Shown here in pieces: positions 37,870 through 47,887 of a stretch of 64,000 nt of DNA; the first letter of the stretch is position 1; the number at the start of each line of letters is the position of its first letter. Both the position numbers and the translations under genes were made by a program. Origin of the DNA: Pedobacter westerhofensis (GTDB lineage Bacteria > Bacteroidota > Bacteroidia > Sphingobacteriales > Sphingobacteriaceae). The DNA is taken from NCBI RefSeq assembly GCF_900182595.1, contig NZ_FXTN01000001.1, positions 496,001-560,000 of the forward strand. The letters are read 5' to 3'. The notes under the pieces are model-generated. The model made no database searches. It worked only from the letters and a program-made list of their open reading frames with translations, and was not told the DNA's origin.

Positions 37870-38160
37870 TTAAAAAAGTTGTTTCACAAATATCACTTCG
37901 CGCAGTTCCAGCTGCGGGATAATTTTGGCTGCTACGATGGCCTGATAGTGAGCTGAGTTTTTGTGAAAGTCAAGGGCCTGCTCATCAAGATATCGCTCAT
38001 GCAAAATAATCTCGTTGGGATCGCTTTCAGATTGATAGATAGCATAAGAGATATTTCCCGGTTCTTTTTTTGTTTTCTCTGCCAGTTCTGGCAGCAACTG
38101 AAGCACGGCTGCTGTTTCTGTTTCTTTTATTTTCCATTTTACGATCAGTTCTCTTTGCAT
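37870..38160 (-). CDS. antibiotic biosynthesis monooxygenase (ABM/YgiN) domain protein
   Basis: Single ferredoxin-like ABM domain, 96 residues, with MQRELIVKWKIKETET, then YAIYQSESDPNEIILHERYLD less its last residue, and a C-terminal strand. Members oxidise quinols or polycyclic aromatics without cofactors, or degrade haem. It is divergent from the esterase at 38406, with paired CRP-like sites 87 bp upstream. It fits a quinone or aromatic stress role alongside its neighbours, but the substrate is unknown. Confidence 0.88.
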   Translation of the reverse strand: MQRELIVKWKIKETETAAVLQLLPELAEKTKKEPGNISYAIYQSESDPNEIILHERYLDEQALDFHKNSAHYQAIVAAKIIPQLELREVIFVKQLF

Positions 38161-38246
38161 GATGTGTTATATTAAATGTGAATGTTGGTAAAATTTATTC
38201 GTTTTTGATTACATGACAAATTTGGTTTGAACGGGCAAGAAATATA

Positions 38247-38298
38247 CGTGACATACATCACAATCAAATTGTCTGCTGATTATGTGAGGTATATCACA
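38247..38298. promoter_or_regulatory. paired CRP-like sites, region c
   Basis: CGTGACATACATCACA at 38247-38262 and TGTGAGGTATATCACA at 38283-38298, centres 36 bp apart, between the divergent monooxygenase (87 bp) and esterase (108 bp) genes. The geometry matches regions a and b. Confidence 0.7.
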
Positions 38299-38405
38299 AT
38301 ATGCCCGCCAGGGCGAAACGTCCTGTTTCTATAGCAAAACGTGCATTGAAGAAGGTTTCATAATGCGATACGTTTGTGCTGTAAATAATTATATAAAATC
38401 ATATC

Positions 38406-39446
38406 ATGAAAAATGTAAGTTTCTTATCAATCGCTGCAGCTGTATTGCTCATCTTTTCTGTAAGTGCCAATGTTGCGGCCCAGGAAGCACAAGTTAAAGA
38501 TAACCATGTGGAAAGCCATGTTAACGCTTTTTTAAAGGTACTCAATTCAGGAACCGGCAAACCTATTGAGCAACTATCTGCCAAAGATGCCAGGGCAGTG
38601 CTCACAGGCGCACAGGAATCAGTTAAATTTGATTACAGCGATATCAGGGTTACTGAAAAAACCATCACTACAAGTGCCGGACCCATTGTACTTACTGTAG
38701 TGAAACCTGCAAATGCCAAAGGGGTGCTTCCCGTTTTTATGTTTATCCATGGCGGCGGATGGGTACTGGGCGATTTCCCAACCCACAAACGCATGGTAAG
38801 GGATTTGGTTGTTAATTCTGGTGCGGCAGCAGTATTTGTGAACTACACACCCTCGCCCGAAGCTAAATACCCCGTAGCGATCAATCAAATCTATGCTGCT
38901 ACAAAATGGGTGGCCGCTCATGGAGGCGATATCGGTGTAGACGGAACAAGGCTTGCTGTAGCAGGCAATAGTGTTGGAGGCAATATGGCTACCGTGATGA
39001 CTTTAATGGCCAAAGATAAAAATGGCCCAAAAATTAAATTGCAGGTGCTTCTGTGGCCGGTGACCAACGCAAACTTTGATACTGAATCTTATCATCAGTT
39101 TGCTGAGGGACATTTTTTAACAAGAAACATGATGATGTGGTTTTGGGATAACTATGCTCCCGATGCTGCTGTAAGAAAGGAAATATACGCGTCGCCGCTG
39201 CAAGCTACTCAAACGCAGTTACAGGGCTTGCCTCCGGCTTTTATAGAAGTTGCAGAAAATGATGTGTTACGTGACGAAGGCGAAGCATATGCACGAAAAT
39301 TAGATGCCGCAGGAGTAAAAGTAACTACCGTTCGTTACAATGGAATGATCCATGACTGGGGCCTGTTAAATCCATTGGCTACTGTTCCTGCCACACAGTC
39401 CGCCCTGCTGCAGGCTGCTGCAGAAATTAGAAAAGCACTACAATAA
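38406..39446 (+). CDS. exported HSL-type esterase/lipase
   Basis: Alpha/beta hydrolase of 346 residues with a signal peptide (about 1-25, ending NVAAQ). Hormone-sensitive-lipase motifs: oxyanion HGGGWVLGD (about 115), nucleophile elbow GNSVGGNM (Ser about 197), Asp in ENDVLRDEGE, and His in MIHDWG. It hydrolyses short acyl esters or related bonds. It is divergent from the ABM monooxygenase and preceded by paired CRP-like sites, so the two are probably co-regulated. Confidence 0.92.
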   Translation: MKNVSFLSIAAAVLLIFSVSANVAAQEAQVKDNHVESHVNAFLKVLNSGTGKPIEQLSAKDARAVLTGAQESVKFDYSDIRVTEKTITTSAGPIVLTVVKPANAKGVLPVFMFIHGGGWVLGDFPTHKRMVRDLVVNSGAAAVFVNYTPSPEAKYPVAINQIYAATKWVAAHGGDIGVDGTRLAVAGNSVGGNMATVMTLMAKDKNGPKIKLQVLLWPVTNANFDTESYHQFAEGHFLTRNMMMWFWDNYAPDAAVRKEIYASPLQATQTQLQGLPPAFIEVAENDVLRDEGEAYARKLDAAGVKVTTVRYNGMIHDWGLLNPLATVPATQSALLQAAAEIRKALQ

Positions 39447-39500
39447 CCAGATCACTAATAGCGTAATCCCTATCTTAGGACATCTTTAATCATACCAACT

Positions 39501-40352
39501 ATGGCCAGCTTTAAGCAATTTGCTTTTAAAAAAATTGGAATTATTGCACTTGCAAATGAGACTGCGCTGCCACAGGCAGCGGCAGAACTGAGTACTTTTG
39601 TGAAGATCGTACTGGTAAACGCAGGGGCCACAGTTGTTATTGATTTCCACGAGTACCTGCTGGAGAGCGATGCCCTCTTTTTTATCAGCCCCGGACAAGT
39701 GGTTACCTTTGATAAAAAGAGTACCGGAACGATGCTGTATTATAATCGCGATTTTTACTGCGTAGAAATACATGATAAAGAAGTTGCCTGTGACGGCTTG
39801 CTTTTTCATAACGTGTATGCAATCCCTGTAGTTTACCTGGATAAAAAACAGTCGGCAGATTTCAGGGGTATTTTTGAAGAGCTCAGCACTGAGTTTGAAG
39901 AAAATGACTCCACAGTGGAAGAAATGCTTAGGATTTTGCTGAAGAAAATCATTATTCTGGGCACCCGCATCTGGAAGAAATCAAATATTATAAACGACGA
40001 CGAGATTGGGCAGGAAGCAGAATTCTCCCGAAAGTTTAGTCAAATGGTTGAATGGTTTTATATGCAGCACCATACTGTTGCTGCCTATGCAGAATTGCTG
40101 AAGATTACTCCTAAAGTACTGAACAAGCGAATTGTACGTATGCACAGTTCAGGGCCAAATGAAATTATCAAGAGCCGTATTATCCTGGAAGCTAAACGCT
40201 TGCTGGCCCATACCGAACTTAGTGTAAAAGAAATCGGTTACAAATTAGGTTATACTGACCCTTCATATTTTATCAGGTTGTTTACCCAGCAGACAAAAGA
40301 ATCCCCCCAAACGTTTCGCCTTGCATACCGTAAACAAGGCGAAATGATCTAA
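39501..40352 (+). CDS. AraC-family transcriptional regulator
   Basis: Regulator of 283 residues. The N-terminal domain (about 1-150) is cupin-like with FISPGQVVTFD. The C-terminal double helix-turn-helix (about 180-280) has EIGYKLGYTDPSYFIRLF. It starts 55 bp after the esterase gene on the same strand and is convergent with the flavoprotein. It is a different AraC subgroup from the 21012/47888 pair. Target and effector unknown. Confidence 0.92.
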   Translation: MASFKQFAFKKIGIIALANETALPQAAAELSTFVKIVLVNAGATVVIDFHEYLLESDALFFISPGQVVTFDKKSTGTMLYYNRDFYCVEIHDKEVACDGLLFHNVYAIPVVYLDKKQSADFRGIFEELSTEFEENDSTVEEMLRILLKKIIILGTRIWKKSNIINDDEIGQEAEFSRKFSQMVEWFYMQHHTVAAYAELLKITPKVLNKRIVRMHSSGPNEIIKSRIILEAKRLLAHTELSVKEIGYKLGYTDPSYFIRLFTQQTKESPQTFRLAYRKQGEMI

Positions 40353-40404
40353 GGGCTTTCCGCGGAGAAGAAATTATCATTTTATATCAACTTCTGCACA
40401 TCGT

Positions 40405-41349
40405 TTATGAATTTGATGTCTTTGCGGCTATAGCGGAAACAGCATACGTTTGATCACAGAGCTCCTTGTTGACCATTGCCCCGGCAAAATTGCCGGTGTA
40501 TACAGAATTTGCTACTGCACGCATCATCCCGCAATTATCACCACAGGCATAAATCCCTTTTACTGTGGTACTTTGAAAGTTATCTATCGATATATATCCC
40601 TGTTCTGTAAGCTCGCAACCCAGGGATTGCGGAAGATCTGAATGCTGTATAAACGGCACCGCCGCATACAATGCATCATAATTGATGCTGCTTCCATCAT
40701 CAAAAATCAGGGTGCTGAGCTGCCCGTTTTCATGTTGTATTTCAGATATCACAGTTTCTACAATTTGGATGTTGTGTGTTTTGAATTTTTCAAGATCGTT
40801 TGCTGTAAAATCCCCTTTTCCCATTGTAAAGACCGTGAGATCTTTAGTCAGGTTATAAACCAGCGAAGCCAGGTGTACCGCTCTGGCCCCATTTGCCAGG
40901 ATTCCTGTTTTTTGGCCTTTAAGCTCATATCCATGACAATATGGACAATGAACCACAGAGATTCCCCAGCATTCTGCAAAACCTTTAATATTGGGCATCA
41001 AATCTTTAATTCCCGTTGCAAAAATCAGTTTTTTGGTTTGGAAAGTCTCCCCTTCCACGGTAGTTACCGTAAATCCATCCCCGGTTTTAGTGGCTGCTGA
41101 CGCGGTACCAGTTAAAAACCGGACAGTACTATATTTTAATACTTCTGCTTTAGCTTTAGCCGCTATCACCGCCGGCTGCTCTCCATCCTGGGTGAGAAAA
41201 TTATGCGAATGCGGCGTTTGGCGGTTACAGGGCAATCCGCTGTCAATGATGAGAGCGTTACGCAGGGAACGGCCTAATGCCATCGCTGCCGACAAACCTG
41301 CGTAGCTGCCGCCGATGATGATTACTTCGAAATTTTTTGATGCTGTCAT
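40405..41349 (-). CDS. thioredoxin reductase-like NAD(P)/FAD oxidoreductase
   Basis: Flavoprotein of about 314 residues. ATG 41349 (MTASKNFEVIIIGG) is the better start. FAD-binding GGSYAGLSAAMAL, the redox pair CPYC in VVHCPYCHGYE (about 137-143), and the FAD-proximal GIYACGDNCG are visible. The NAD(P)-binding loop GILANGARAVHLAS lacks the classical GxGxxA, so cofactor preference is unclear. Such TrxR-like proteins reduce disulfides or mediate disulfide formation in metabolites. It is convergent with the AraC gene. Confidence 0.88.
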   Translation of the reverse strand: MTASKNFEVIIIGGSYAGLSAAMALGRSLRNALIIDSGLPCNRQTPHSHNFLTQDGEQPAVIAAKAKAEVLKYSTVRFLTGTASAATKTGDGFTVTTVEGETFQTKKLIFATGIKDLMPNIKGFAECWGISVVHCPYCHGYELKGQKTGILANGARAVHLASLVYNLTKDLTVFTMGKGDFTANDLEKFKTHNIQIVETVISEIQHENGQLSTLIFDDGSSINYDALYAAVPFIQHSDLPQSLGCELTEQGYISIDNFQSTTVKGIYACGDNCGMMRAVANSVYTGNFAGAMVNKELCDQTYAVSAIAAKTSNS

Positions 41350-41497
41350 TGTAAAATATTTAAACACGGATGAACCAATGGAAGATGTTTCAAAGATACA
41401 ATACAGGATTTCTAATGCAACATTGTAGCATGTAAATACTTAATTTTTTAAATTTCGTGACAAACAAACCTTATCTTCCGTACCCAACCGGATTGAT

Positions 41498-41668
41498 ATG
41501 TTGAAAAAATTTAATCTGAAAATCGGTGTTCCATTTGCCTTACTTTGTTCAGCATTTGCAATTCTTTTGTCTTTTATACGAATTAAATCCGGGCATACAG
41601 AGCAATTCTTCTTATTGTCCTATTATTATTTTACCTTTTCCCTGCTGAGCTGGCGATGTCACTGCTGA
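41498..41668 (+). CDS. possible short hydrophobic ORF, unknown
   Basis: A 56-codon frame from ATG 41498 reads as a basic start (MLKKFNLKIG), one hydrophobic helix, then an aromatic tail ending at TGA. It is followed immediately by the hydrolase C-terminal remnant in another frame. It may be the decayed 5' end of the same duplicated gene or noise; no family is recognised. The rest of 41368-41831 shows no gene. Confidence 0.25.
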   Translation: MLKKFNLKIGVPFALLCSAFAILLSFIRIKSGHTEQFFLLSYYYFTFSLLSWRCHC

Positions 41669-41670
41669 GC

Positions 41671-41769
41671 ATGGGAACCTGTCAGAAAGTAGATGCTGAA
41701 CACGTGATCCATCTGGATAAACCAGCAGTATTTATCAGCATTATCAACAACTTCTTTTTAAACAAATAA
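41671..41769 (+). pseudogene. duplicated C-terminal fragment of the downstream hydrolase
   Basis: The frame ending at TAA 41767-41769 reads KVDAEHVIHLDKPAVFISII and NNFFLNK. It matches the C-terminus of the next gene, KIDAMHVVHLDKPDEFIRIM and NSFFLNN, at diverged codons. Only about 30 codons survive. This is a relic of a tandem paralogue. Confidence 0.75.
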
Positions 41770-41831
41770 TACGATTGCAATATACTACCAAGTGAATGCC
41801 TAAAGGTATATTGCAATTAAATCCGAAACTC

Positions 41832-42941
41832 ATGCATAAATATAAAGTGGCTGCGCCGCTTGTTCTCCCGTTCATGTTGCTGGCTATCATCTTCACGGGC
41901 TGCAAGACTGTGATTAGCCCCATGGTGAAAAATTATACGGATCCTTACCATAAGAAAGTTAGGCAGGCGGGATTTATAGAGAAGTCTGTTAAGATTGGCG
42001 GCACAGACCTGCATTATACCGAAGGACCAGACAACGGACCGGCATTGGTACTGTTGCATGCCCAACTGATGGACTGGTTTGATTACAGCAGGGTATTGCC
42101 TAAGCTATCGAAGTCGTATCATATCTTCGTGCCGGACTATAACGGCCATGGCAAAACCACTGCCCCTGCCAATACGATGAGTGCAAACGCCATCGGTAAA
42201 ACCTTGGCAACATTCATGGAAAAAGAAATCCGGCAACCAGCTTTTGTTTCTGGTAATTCGTCCGGCGGACTGCTTACAGTCTGGCTGGCAGCCAACAGGC
42301 CGGACCTGGTAAGGGCAATACTCCTTGAAGACCCTCCATTGTTTTCTTCTGAATACCCGAGAGTGAAACAGACCATAGCTTACAAATCCTTCCAGTCCTG
42401 CCATACGTACGTAGAATCAAACAGCAAAGCCGATTTTCTAACCTACTGGATTGAGTCCAGCACTACATTCATAGAGAAGTACGCAGGAAAAAAAGCCGCA
42501 CCAAGACTCTTGTCAATGGTAAAAACCTACAGGGAGGGCAACCCCGGAAAACCAGTAGAATTGCGTTTCCTGCCGGTGATGCTGCGGATGTTTTTTAGAG
42601 GAATGAGCAGTTTTGATCCGCATTTTGGAGATGCATTTTATACCGGTGAATGGAATAAAGGATTTGACCATGCTGAAACGTTGAAAAGAATCAAATGCCC
42701 TGCGCTGTTGTTGCAGGCTAATTTCGAAATCCGTCCCGACGGTATCCTTGATGGAGCTATGAACAAAAATGATGCAGACCGGGCGATGAAGCTTTTACCG
42801 GATGCTAAATACCATAAAATTGATGCGATGCATGTTGTCCATCTGGATAAACCTGATGAGTTCATCAGGATCATGAACAGCTTTTTTTTAAATAACATAT
42901 ACAGGGCTCCCAACAAATCAGGAGCCTTGTATTATTTTTAA
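41832..42941 (+). CDS. alpha/beta hydrolase lipoprotein
   Basis: Hydrolase of about 369 residues. I place the start at 41832 (MHKYKVAAPL), giving a lipoprotein signal ending in FTGC; 12 upstream codons to 41796 are open. Motifs: LLHAQLMDW after the first strands, nucleophile GNSSGG (Ser about 146), acid in the region LLQANFEIRPDG, and His in MHVVHLD. The last 14 codons (IYRAPNKSGALYYF) are encoded by the terminator hairpin, so the original end was probably near NSFFLNN. A decayed copy of its C-terminus lies upstream. Confidence 0.87.
   Translation: MHKYKVAAPLVLPFMLLAIIFTGCKTVISPMVKNYTDPYHKKVRQAGFIEKSVKIGGTDLHYTEGPDNGPALVLLHAQLMDWFDYSRVLPKLSKSYHIFVPDYNGHGKTTAPANTMSANAIGKTLATFMEKEIRQPAFVSGNSSGGLLTVWLAANRPDLVRAILLEDPPLFSSEYPRVKQTIAYKSFQSCHTYVESNSKADFLTYWIESSTTFIEKYAGKKAAPRLLSMVKTYREGNPGKPVELRFLPVMLRMFFRGMSSFDPHFGDAFYTGEWNKGFDHAETLKRIKCPALLLQANFEIRPDGILDGAMNKNDADRAMKLLPDAKYHKIDAMHVVHLDKPDEFIRIMNSFFLNNIYRAPNKSGALYYF
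42901..42930. terminator. hairpin terminator overlapping the hydrolase stop region
   Basis: ACAGGGCTCC (42901-42910) pairs with GGAGCCTTGT (42921-42930), one mismatch, followed by a T-rich stretch. It lies within the last codons of the hydrolase and just past the molybdenum-hydroxylase stop on the other strand. Confidence 0.7.
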
Positions 42942-45109
42942 ACAGTAGTAATATCAAATGGCAGCTTCCTGATGCGCTTACCTGTCAGGTCAAAAATCGC
43001 ATTAGTCAGTGCTGGTGCAAATGCAGGCAAACCAGGTTCGCCCATACCTCCGGCATTCTCATCATTTTCCATAATATGGATATCCATCTGGGGTATATCA
43101 GTAATGCGCGGCATTTTGTAGTCATAGAAATTCCGCTGCTCAACCATTCCATCTTTAAAGGTAATCTCATGGATAGTTGCCGCACCAATCGCCATCACTA
43201 TACTGCCCTCAACCTGCGCTTTGATAATATCCGGATTAACGTACCAGCCGCAGTCTACCACTACCCATACTTTGTCGATGTGTATACCACCTGTACTTTT
43301 TTTAGAAACTTTAACAATATGTCCAACGGTACTGGCAAAACATTCCGTGATGGCTACACCGTATCCATCATTCTTTTTCCTGCTTTTCCATCCGGAAACC
43401 TCTTCCATCTTATCCAGCAGGCGCTGGCTTCTCTCATCCTTCAGGTATTGTCTTCTCAGATCCATCGGATCTTTCGACGCTTTATGGGCAAGTTCGTCAA
43501 GGAAGCTCTCGTAGGCAAAACCATTGGTAGAAGCATACACCGAACGCCAGAAACTGGTTGGGATCGGTGTTTTGAAAGGAATATCAGAAAAGCTAATGTT
43601 TTTGATACTTTGGTAATAAGGTTTTAAAAATCCCTCTGAGGTACTGCGATTAGCCTTACCATTGTCGCCGCCCCGCCAGTGATCATTGTTCTGGCCGGCC
43701 ATACGGAACTTCAGTGCAGTGATTCCGCCGTTTTCTACAGCACCTTCGCATCGGTACGAGATACCGGGACGGTAAGGCCCCTGCGTAGCGTCATCCTCCC
43801 GCGTCCAAACCACTTGTACCGGCGCTCCTATTTCTTTAGAAACCATTACTGCTTCATAGGGATAATCCGGCATAGCTTTACGTCCGAAGCCTCCGCCCAG
43901 GAATGTCATGTTAACAATTACATTTTCCCGCGCCATGCCCAGCTTCTTGCTCACATAGTCCTGTATCCAGTTGGGTGCCTGTACCGGCCCCCAGATCTCC
44001 ACCTTATCAACCTGGTAATGGGCGATGCAGTTTACAGGTTCCATACAGCTATGGGACTGGTAAGGAGTTTCATAAACCACGTCCAGCTTGTCTTTTGCCT
44101 GTGCGATAATTCCTGTAGGATCGCCCTGGGTAGTCAGCGTTAAGCCTTCGCTGGTTTTGAGCAGCTCACGCTGGCGGCTGTAAATCTCCGGTGTACTCAG
44201 GTGTTCAAAGCCAGTATCATCCCATTCTACCTTCAATGCTTTTTTGCCCTGCATGGCTGCCCAGGTAGAGGTTGCTACCACGGCCACCCCCTCGCGGTCT
44301 GTATCCCATACGCCCATCACCACTTTAAATACGCGGGTAACACCCGGAACCTTCAAAGCGGCAGTAGCATCAAAACTTTTAACTTTACCACGCAGCCGCG
44401 GATTGCGTTCAACGGTTGCAAACTGCAGGCCAGGTATCCGCTTGTCTATTCCAAAGATGGCTTCACCATTGGTTTTCAGCGGCGAATCACGACGGTGGTT
44501 GCCCTTACCGATCACTTTATATTCTGAGCGTGCTTTAAGCTTCACATCTTTTGGAGCGGTTAGCTTAGCGGCATCCTCAACCAGTTCTCCGTAGTGCAGT
44601 TTTTTACCGCTGGGCTTGTGGATTACATTTCCTGTTTCTGCATAACATTCCGTATTGGGCACTTTCCAGCGTGCTGCGGCTGCCATGATCAACACCTCAC
44701 GTGCGGTTGCGCTCAGCTTCAGGAGATTCTTATAACTCCCCCTGATCGTAGAGCTGCCACCGGTGAGCTGGCTGCCATATTTTTTTTCGTCACCTTGTGT
44801 AAGCTGTATATCTATGCCATAGAGGTCTACTTCCAGTTCTTCGGCGATAATCTGCGCGATAGAGTGGTAAACCCCCTGGCCCATTTCTGCGCGGTGACAG
44901 ATGAGCGTTACCTTGCCGTTGGTATTGATGATGATCCATGCGGCCAGGGCGATGCCTGCATTTGCAAGCCTGGCCTCATCTTCAGTTAAAACTCTTGGCT
45001 CTGCATCCGCAGACATATATATTCCCAGGCACAATGCCGTGCCTGCTATACCTGCAATCCTGAGGAAACCTCTGCGGGACAGGTTTTCAACTTCTTCTGA
45101 TACTGACAT
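42938..45109 (-). CDS. molybdopterin-binding subunit of an IorB/xanthine-dehydrogenase-type hydroxylase
   Basis: Large catalytic subunit of 723 residues that hydroxylates aldehydes or N-heterocycles using molybdopterin cytosine dinucleotide. A Tat signal (LSRRGFLRIAG) at about 9-19 indicates export in folded form. It has GQGVYHSIAQIIAEEL, the cofactor loop FLGGGFGRKA (about 396-405), and the catalytic Glu in GGMGEPGLP near 693. It is the last gene of the operon Fe-S subunit, cytochrome c, large subunit. moaA at 10305 supplies an early cofactor step. Confidence 0.94.
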   Translation of the reverse strand: MSVSEEVENLSRRGFLRIAGIAGTALCLGIYMSADAEPRVLTEDEARLANAGIALAAWIIINTNGKVTLICHRAEMGQGVYHSIAQIIAEELEVDLYGIDIQLTQGDEKKYGSQLTGGSSTIRGSYKNLLKLSATAREVLIMAAAARWKVPNTECYAETGNVIHKPSGKKLHYGELVEDAAKLTAPKDVKLKARSEYKVIGKGNHRRDSPLKTNGEAIFGIDKRIPGLQFATVERNPRLRGKVKSFDATAALKVPGVTRVFKVVMGVWDTDREGVAVVATSTWAAMQGKKALKVEWDDTGFEHLSTPEIYSRQRELLKTSEGLTLTTQGDPTGIIAQAKDKLDVVYETPYQSHSCMEPVNCIAHYQVDKVEIWGPVQAPNWIQDYVSKKLGMARENVIVNMTFLGGGFGRKAMPDYPYEAVMVSKEIGAPVQVVWTREDDATQGPYRPGISYRCEGAVENGGITALKFRMAGQNNDHWRGGDNGKANRSTSEGFLKPYYQSIKNISFSDIPFKTPIPTSFWRSVYASTNGFAYESFLDELAHKASKDPMDLRRQYLKDERSQRLLDKMEEVSGWKSRKKNDGYGVAITECFASTVGHIVKVSKKSTGGIHIDKVWVVVDCGWYVNPDIIKAQVEGSIVMAIGAATIHEITFKDGMVEQRNFYDYKMPRITDIPQMDIHIMENDENAGGMGEPGLPAFAPALTNAIFDLTGKRIRKLPFDITTV

Positions 45110-45127
45110 AATCTATTCTTTAAGAAA

Positions 45128-45772
45128 TTATTTTTTCGGCGCGTAAGCACCGGTACTGAGCCAGGTTAACCAGGCTTTTTTAAATGCCGCGTGGCTCATA
45201 GGTGGTAAGGTGCGCCCTTCACCAGGGGTCCATCCGGCAAGTACCAGACCGTCATCAGCATGCTCAACTAATTTTTGCATGTCCTTATGACCGTTCCGTT
45301 TTGGATCTATCAGCTGTTGCGCCAGTTGACGGGGTGTTTTGCCCTGAAAAACCATTTTCATATCAGCAGGTGGCAAATGCCAGTTGGGGTTTCCCGGAGG
45401 AGTGTGTACGCCTGGTGTATTTGTGGGCTGATGGCAGTTGGCGCATTTCATTGCCAGAACGCCCTTTCCCTCCAGGCCTCTTTTCGGGAACATGGTATGT
45501 AAATGGCTGTCATCGCCCTGCAAAGGAATATCTCCCGATGGGTGGCAGTTCATACAACGCGGGCTCATCAATACTTTATAAACGGCAGCAAAAGCTTTCA
45601 CAGATGCTACAGAGTCTTTTTTGATGATGAATGGTGCAGGATGTTCTTTTTTAAGTTCAGCCTTATGGTTCATCCCAAAAGCCATCAATGCAACAAGATA
45701 CATCATAACGCCCATCACAATCAGCGATTTTGAGGGTCTAAAGTTTTTTAGGGGCCTGATTATTCTGTTCAT
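45128..45772 (-). CDS. membrane-anchored dihaem cytochrome c
   Basis: Cytochrome of 214 residues with an N-terminal anchor helix (about 18-34; [18 protein letters not shown]). Two haem-binding CxxCH motifs are present: CMNCH (about 73) and CANCH (about 110). It overlaps the Fe-S subunit stop by four bases and precedes the large subunit by 18 bp. It probably accepts electrons from the hydroxylase at the outer face of the membrane and passes them to the respiratory chain. Confidence 0.9.
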   Translation of the reverse strand: MNRIIRPLKNFRPSKSLIVMGVMMYLVALMAFGMNHKAELKKEHPAPFIIKKDSVASVKAFAAVYKVLMSPRCMNCHPSGDIPLQGDDSHLHTMFPKRGLEGKGVLAMKCANCHQPTNTPGVHTPPGNPNWHLPPADMKMVFQGKTPRQLAQQLIDPKRNGHKDMQKLVEHADDGLVLAGWTPGEGRTLPPMSHAAFKKAWLTWLSTGAYAPKK

Positions 45773-46242
45773 GTGGTGCCCCCTTCCTTCTTTTGCAGTT
45801 CTGCGGCTAAATGTATAGCCTTGCGGATACGCAGATAGGTGCCGCAGCGGCAGAGGTTTCCTGCCATGGCATCATCAATATCCTGGTCAGTGGGTTCAGG
45901 TTTCTCGCGGAGCAGGACTGCTGCAGACATGATCTGTCCGGAGTGGCAGTATCCACATTGCGGGACATTCTCCTCATTCCAGGCCAGCTGCGCAGGATGG
46001 TTGTTATCGGCAGACAATCCTTCAATAGTTACTACATTTTGTCCGGCAGCGCGGCTCAGTTTGGTTACGCAGGATCGCACTGCTTCTCCGTTAAGGTGAA
46101 CGGTACAGGCGCCACACTGTGCAACACCGCAGCCAAATTTGGTTCCGGTTAGGCCGATGAGATCTCTGATTGCCCATAAGAGCGGCATATCAGGGTCCGC
46201 ATCCAGCTGATAGGATTTACGGTTAACATTGAGGTTAATCAT
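45769..46242 (-). CDS. (2Fe-2S)-binding subunit, IorA type
   Basis: Small subunit of 157 residues carrying two [2Fe-2S] clusters. The plant-ferredoxin-like N-terminal cluster uses [16 protein letters not shown] with a later Cys (RSCVTKL). The four-helix C-terminal cluster uses QCGYCHSGQ and NLCRCGTY. It passes electrons from the molybdenum site to the cytochrome. It is first in the operon. It has no signal peptide; export is expected in complex with the Tat-bearing large subunit. Confidence 0.94.
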   Translation of the reverse strand: MINLNVNRKSYQLDADPDMPLLWAIRDLIGLTGTKFGCGVAQCGACTVHLNGEAVRSCVTKLSRAAGQNVVTIEGLSADNNHPAQLAWNEENVPQCGYCHSGQIMSAAVLLREKPEPTDQDIDDAMAGNLCRCGTYLRIRKAIHLAAELQKKEGGTT

Positions 46243-46273
46243 AGAAATGTGGTTAGTTGGATGGAATTAACAG

Positions 46274-46304
46274 CTGATGAGGACCTGTGCCGGATCCTCA
46301 TCAG
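46274..46304 (-). terminator. perfect 10-bp stem between AKR and Fe-S subunit genes
   Basis: CTGATGAGGA (46274-46283) and TCCTCATCAG (46295-46304) pair perfectly around an 11-nt loop. It lies 105 bp past the AKR stop on the same strand. No U-tract follows, so it may be a processing or leader hairpin of the hydroxylase operon instead of a terminator. Confidence 0.45.
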
Positions 46305-46408
46305 TAACTAAAATAACAAATCGATCAGAGCATTCAAAGAACGCGCGCCGATATCAGTAATAATGGTAGAAAAAACCGTGAAATATATCCGCGATCTTGC
46401 TTTGTCGT

Positions 46409-47434
<1,026 letters not shown>

Positions 47435-47475
47435 TCAATCTGCCTTTCGCAGCCACAGGTAATCAAGCTTGCATG

Positions 47476-47634
47476 AGCAGAACAAGCCCACCTGAGCAGA
47501 ACCAATCTGACAATAGCAGAACCAGGTTAAGCTAAGCAGAACAAAGCCGACATCAGCAAAAACATGCTGAGCTAAGCACAACAAAGAGTAGCTAAGTGCA
47601 ACAAAGCCGACAGCAGCATAACCAGGCTTGAATG
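47476..47634. repeat. degenerate tandem array, eight units of 20 bp
   Basis: Eight consecutive units start at 47476, 47495, 47515, 47535, 47555, 47575, 47595 and 47615; all are 20 bp except the first (19). Each begins AGCA or AGTG and most continue with AACCA or AACAA, for example AGCAGAACAAAGCCGACATC. The period is two DNA helical turns and not a multiple of three, so it is not coding. There are no spacers, so it is not CRISPR. It fills the gap between AKR and AraC genes. Confidence 0.85.
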
Positions 47635-47786
47635 AATTAATCAGAGAATGATCTTGCTCATGAATTCAGCATTTCAATTAATCCAAGCGCTGTGTTCTAC
47701 ATCTTCCGTATAATATTATTTTTTACGCTATCCTAATATATTGCGATGTGAAACAAAAGTCTGTCCTTTTATTGAATGGAATACGA

Positions 47787-47824
47787 TACAGATTACGGTT
47801 GTTTATACCATTTTTACTGATCTG
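47787..47824 (+). promoter_or_regulatory. copy B of the shared 38-bp operator motif
   Basis: Blocks TACAGATTAC, a 14-nt middle ending in TTTATACCA, and TTTTTACTGATCTG. It is 64 bp before the AraC start and 395 bp from the AKR start. Orientation relative to the AKR is the same as at the other targets. Confidence 0.6.
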
Positions 47825-47887
47825 ATGATGCTTACCAGCAACCGGTTAATAAAAAAGGTACATTTGGATTGAACTTAAATTTTGGTT

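Noticed and set aside
47476..47634. CRISPR array
   Set aside because: Units are contiguous 20-mers that differ from each other; there are no identical repeats, no spacers and no cas genes.
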